A DNA stretch of 15,247 bases from Deinococcus marmoris DSM 12784 (GTDB lineage: Bacteria; Deinococcota; Deinococci; Deinococcales; Deinococcaceae). The notes under the pieces are model-generated. The model did not search any database and had not been told where the DNA came from. It saw nothing but the letters and a program-made list of their open reading frames with translations. Every line of letters begins with the position of its first letter. The first letter of the stretch is position 1. The stretch lies in the NCBI RefSeq assembly GCF_000701405.1, contig NZ_JNIV01000098.1:1-15247 (forward strand). The letters are read 5' to 3'. This document shows positions 12,813 through 15,247 of the stretch, piece by piece. A program made the translations under genes and the position numbers.

Positions 12813-14687
12813 TCAGGCGGTGCCCGGTTTCAGTCCGCCCGCTGCCGCCGGATCGTCACTGGCGGGCACCACCGACCCCGGCAACTCCAGCGGCGGCAAG
12901 GTGCCTCCCGCCAGCACGGCCTGCACGTCCTCGCCGCTGAGGCTCTCGCGGGCGATCAGCTCGTCGGTCAGGCGGTGCAGCACATGAACGTGTTCGGTCA
13001 GCAGGGTCACGGCCCGGTCAAATTGACCGTTCAGAATCCGGCTCAGCTCGTGGTCGATCTGCTGGGCGGTGTGATCGCTGTAAACGCCCTGCTGCGGGCC
13101 GTAGCCCAGGTAGGCGCTGCTTTCCTGCGCCAGTGCAAGTTGGCCTACCTCGCTCATGCCCCATTCGGTGACCATCCGGCGGGCAATGCCCGTGGCCTGC
13201 TGGAAGTCGTTGGCCGCGCCCGTGGTGACCTGTCCGGTGGCCACCTGCTCGGCGGCGTGTCCGGCCAGCGCCACACAGATGCGGTCCAGCAGCGCGCCCG
13301 TGGTGTAGTGCATGCGGTCTTCCGGGGTATATAGCGCCGATCCCAGGCTGCGTCCACGCGGCACTATTGTTAGCTTGTGCGCCTTGTCGGCGTGCGGTAA
13401 CAGTTGTGCGGCCAGCGCGTGCCCGACTTCGTGGTACGCCGTCACCTTCTTATCCGCTTCCCGCACCACCATGCTGCGCCGCTCCGGTCCCATCAAGACC
13501 CGGTCTCGGGCTTCATCCACATCTCTGGCGGTGATCCGGTTCCGGCCCTCTCTGGCGGCCAGTAACGCCGCCTCGTTCAACAGGTTTTCGAGGTCCGCGC
13601 CCACCATCCCCGCCGTGCGCCGCGCGATGACGCTCAGGTCCACACTGACGTCCAGCGGCTTCTTGCGGGCATGAATCTTGAGGATGTGTTCGCGTCCGCG
13701 CACGTCCGGGGCGTCCACCACCACCTGTCGGTCAAAGCGTCCCGGACGCAGCAGCGCTGCGTCCAGCACATCCGGGCGGTTGGTGGCGGCCAGAATGATC
13801 ACTTCCTGCCCACTGCCGAAGCCGTCCATTTCCACCAGCAGTTGATTGAGGGTCTGTTCGCGCTCGTCGTTGCCGCCCTGCATGCTCACACCACGTTTGC
13901 GGCCCACGGCGTCGATCTCGTCGATAAAGACGATGCACGGCGCACTCTTGCGGGCCTGCTCGAACAGGTCACGGACGCGGGCCGCACCCACCCCCACGAA
14001 CATTTCCACGAAGTCCGAGCCGGAGATGGAGAAGTACGGGACTTTGGCTTCTCCAGCCACTGCTTTAGCTAAGAGGGTTTTCCCGGAACCGGGAGGACCC
14101 ACCAGAAGAACGCCGTGCGGGATACGAGCGCCGAGCTGGTGGTATTTCTCGGGCTGGCGGAGGAAGTCCACGACTTCCTGCAAATCCTGCTTGGCCTCGT
14201 CGCAGCCGGCGACATCGGTGAAGTTGGTCTTGATCTGACCCTCGGCAATCACGGCGGCCTTGGATTTGCCAAACGCCCCGGCGGCGTCGGTGCCCGTATT
14301 CTGGCGGCTGCGCATCAGCAAGATCACCAGACCCACGATCAGGGCCAGGGTCAGCAGCACGCTCAGCACGCCGAACACGCTCAGGCGGGAAGGGGGGGTG
14401 TAGGCCACCGTGACCCCCTGGCCCTGCAAGCGGGTCAGGTTGATCAATGGATCGTTGGCCAGGGTGCGGGTTCGGAAGGGCTGACCGTCCCTGAGCTGGC
14501 CGCTGACCAGCGCGGTGCCGTTCTGGTAGGTGATGTTGGCGCTCTGCACCTGACCGCCGCGCACGCTGGCGGCAAAATCGGTCAGGGTGATGTCGTTGCC
14601 GTTGCCACGGGGCAGGGTCAGGCTGACCACCACCACAACCAGCACCATGCCGGCCAGCAGGCCCCAGCCCCACGGCGCTTTTTTCAT
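12813..14687 (-). CDS. ftsH: ATP-dependent zinc metalloprotease FtsH
   Basis: This encodes 624 residues from ATG 14687 ([13 protein letters not shown]); the longer frame from 14810 adds 41 residues before the first membrane helix and is unlikely. FtsH is a hexameric inner-membrane AAA+ protease that extracts and degrades membrane and regulatory proteins. Order: TM helix ~8-24, periplasmic domain ~25-100, TM helix ~102-125, AAA domain with Walker A GPPGSGKT (197-204), pore loop region [14 protein letters not shown], Walker [10 protein letters not shown] (252-260) and second region of homology ATNRPD...LRPGRFDRQ (301-321). The protease domain has HEVGH (419-423; zinc ligands His419 and His423, catalytic Glu420) and Asp494 in AANDFQQAT as third ligand. 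The C-terminus is rich in Pro, Gly and Ala. All key residues are intact. A 14-codon leader ORF overlaps its start, and a terminator follows. Confidence 0.96.
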   Translation of the reverse strand: MKKAPWGWGLLAGMVLVVVVVSLTLPRGNGNDITLTDFAASVRGGQVQSANITYQNGTALVSGQLRDGQPFRTRTLANDPLINLTRLQGQGVTVAYTPPSRLSVFGVLSVLLTLALIVGLVILLMRSRQNTGTDAAGAFGKSKAAVIAEGQIKTNFTDVAGCDEAKQDLQEVVDFLRQPEKYHQLGARIPHGVLLVGPPGSGKTLLAKAVAGEAKVPYFSISGSDFVEMFVGVGAARVRDLFEQARKSAPCIVFIDEIDAVGRKRGVSMQGGNDEREQTLNQLLVEMDGFGSGQEVIILAATNRPDVLDAALLRPGRFDRQVVVDAPDVRGREHILKIHARKKPLDVSVDLSVIARRTAGMVGADLENLLNEAALLAAREGRNRITARDVDEARDRVLMGPERRSMVVREADKKVTAYHEVGHALAAQLLPHADKAHKLTIVPRGRSLGSALYTPEDRMHYTTGALLDRICVALAGHAAEQVATGQVTTGAANDFQQATGIARRMVTEWGMSEVGQLALAQESSAYLGYGPQQGVYSDHTAQQIDHELSRILNGQFDRAVTLLTEHVHVLHRLTDELIARESLSGEDVQAVLAGGTLPPLELPGSVVPASDDPAAAGGLKPGTA

Positions 14688-14728
14688 GCGGGCCTGCTGG
14701 CGACGTTGAATTCTGCGCGGAGCGACAT
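14684..14728 (-). CDS. 14-aa leader ORF overlapping the ftsH start
   Basis: From ATG 14728 the minus strand encodes [14 protein letters not shown] and stops at TGA 14686-14684. This forms an ATGA overlap with the ftsH ATG at 14687. The ATG is 6 nt after a TAGACT -10 box, and ftsH itself has only a weak ribosome site (AGCAGG). This suggests that ribosomes load on the leaderless mini-ORF and re-initiate at ftsH. The peptide itself has no recognisable function. Confidence 0.45.
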   Translation of the reverse strand: MSLRAEFNVASRPA

Positions 14729-14740
14729 GTGCCCAGTCTA
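14729..14740 (-). promoter_or_regulatory. Leaderless-type -10 box of the ftsH transcript
   Basis: Minus-strand TAGACT (14740-14735) is followed by 6 nt (GGGCAC) and the mini-ORF ATG at 14728. No -35 hexamer at the usual distance is evident. The mRNA 5' end would fall at or next to the mini-ORF start, about 40 nt before ftsH. Confidence 0.45.
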
Positions 14741-14889
14741 CGGCGCTGGGTCTCAAAGAGTTTGGAATGAAAGCGGACATTGACAGGGTGCCGCTGTGCG
14801 TCTGACCCAACGGTGAAGGCCGTTGTCATGCCTGTTTCCCAGCGCTGACCATGCTGCTCTTTCAATGGTTTGGACAGTTTTGACGGAAA

Positions 14890-15247
14890 GTAGGGGTGGC
14901 CCAAAAAACGGGTCTCCGGTAGGGTGAGGTTCTCAAGCCCACACCCAAGGAGACCCAATGACTATTTTACCTGTGCTGCTCACCCTGCTCAATCTCCCCG
15001 CTGCCCAACAGCGTTTTTTCCTCCACCTGATGCCGGTGTGGCAGGCCATTCCTGGCCGAATCAATGCCCTGAATCTCAGCCGTTACAGCGGACTCCACGA
15101 ACGTACCTTCCGCCGATGGTTTCAAAAGGCCCTCCCGTGGAATACGCTCCAATGGAGCGTACCGGAACTCCTCGTGCGGCTGGGCGCACTCGGTTCAGGG
15201 TTCGTTCTGCTCATGGATGCCAGCTTCGTTTCCAAATCTGGAACCAA
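14890..15247 (+). mobile_element. Insertion sequence, left part (boundary approximate)
   Basis: The element must begin between the ftsH promoter (14740) and the transposase start. The stretch around 14890-14920 (AGGGGTGGCCCAAAAAACGG) changes character and is a plausible terminal inverted repeat. The right end lies outside the window, so neither the repeat nor a target-site duplication can be confirmed. Between 14741 and 14890 I see no gene or convincing regulatory site. Confidence 0.45.
14958..15247 (+). CDS. DDE transposase, N-terminal part (cut by window edge)
   Basis: 96 codons are visible from ATG 14958 (MTILPVLLTLLNLP), with AAGGAG (14947-14952) 5 nt upstream; the gene runs off the window. 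The segment GRINALNLSRYSGLHERTFR is the N-terminal helical domain seen in one branch of IS4-like transposases. LLMDASFVSKSGT near the edge carries the first catalytic aspartate of the DDE triad. The IS belongs to a broadly similar family to the fragment at the other edge of the window, but base composition differs clearly (higher GC here), so the two are different elements. Whether this copy is intact cannot be seen. Confidence 0.88.
   Translation, partial: MTILPVLLTLLNLPAAQQRFFLHLMPVWQAIPGRINALNLSRYSGLHERTFRRWFQKALPWNTLQWSVPELLVRLGALGSGFVLLMDASFVSKSGT

Noticed and set aside
14780..14785. TTGACA, a perfect -35 match on the plus strand
   Set aside because: No -10 hexamer sits at 16-18 nt, and no plus-strand gene follows closely enough except the IS, which has its own leader.
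14688..14810. N-terminal extension of FtsH to ATG 14810
   Set aside because: It would add 41 residues ahead of the first membrane helix, span the TAGACT box, and does not fit FtsH proteins, which start just before the helix.
14065..14958. 297-aa minus-strand ORF reaching upstream of ftsH
   Set aside because: Most of it is the ftsH gene in another frame; the upstream part has no promoter or ribosome site and is not protein-like.

Overview
The window is GC-rich, densely coding chromosomal DNA with strong GC preference at third codon positions. It probably comes from a Deinococcus-type bacterium. This is inferred from the gene content (phoH-ybeY-dgkA cluster, multi-PAS phytochrome-style sensor kinase, FtsH, vapBC) and from repeated TANNNT hexamers 6-8 nt upstream of start codons, the layout expected of the leaderless transcripts reported as abundant in Deinococcus. 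Species cannot be fixed from the window alone.

Layout. 1-~500: an AT-rich island with the 3' end of a DDE transposase and a doubtful small ORF. 560-1696 (minus): a mosaic toxin-antitoxin locus with an intact vapB-vapC pair under a palindromic operator/promoter. It is flanked downstream by the orphan C-terminus of a second PIN toxin and upstream by an antitoxin-like ORF carrying a second, diverged copy of the VapB tail. 1714-3083 (plus): a class C beta-lactamase/serine hydrolase gene broken by one frameshift at a C run. 3181-9052 (minus): a tightly coupled operon of aroE, a 1250-aa CHASE-PAS-PAS-PAS-GAF histidine kinase and a receiver-histidine kinase, each pair joined by a 4-nt stop/start overlap. 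9201-11450 (plus): small leader ORFs, then phoH, terminator, ybeY and dgkA. 11519-12720 (plus): a GNAT acetyltransferase coupled to an unrecognised basic, helical protein. 12813-14687 (minus): ftsH, preceded by a 14-codon leader ORF whose stop overlaps the ftsH start. 14958-end (plus): the N-terminal part of a DDE transposase in a second insertion sequence cut by the window edge.

How the genes work together. phoH, ybeY and dgkA form a conserved housekeeping neighbourhood (RNA-linked ATPase, rRNA-maturation endonuclease, lipid kinase). The two kinases look like one signalling unit: a membrane sensor without its own receiver, and a soluble kinase that begins with a receiver. They are unusually wired to shikimate dehydrogenase. 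The two edges and the TA mosaic are the accessory parts. I found no CRISPR array, tRNA, rRNA or complete prophage. The points most worth a second look are the nested TA remnants, the short leader ORFs before phoH and ftsH, and the aroE-kinase-kinase coupling.
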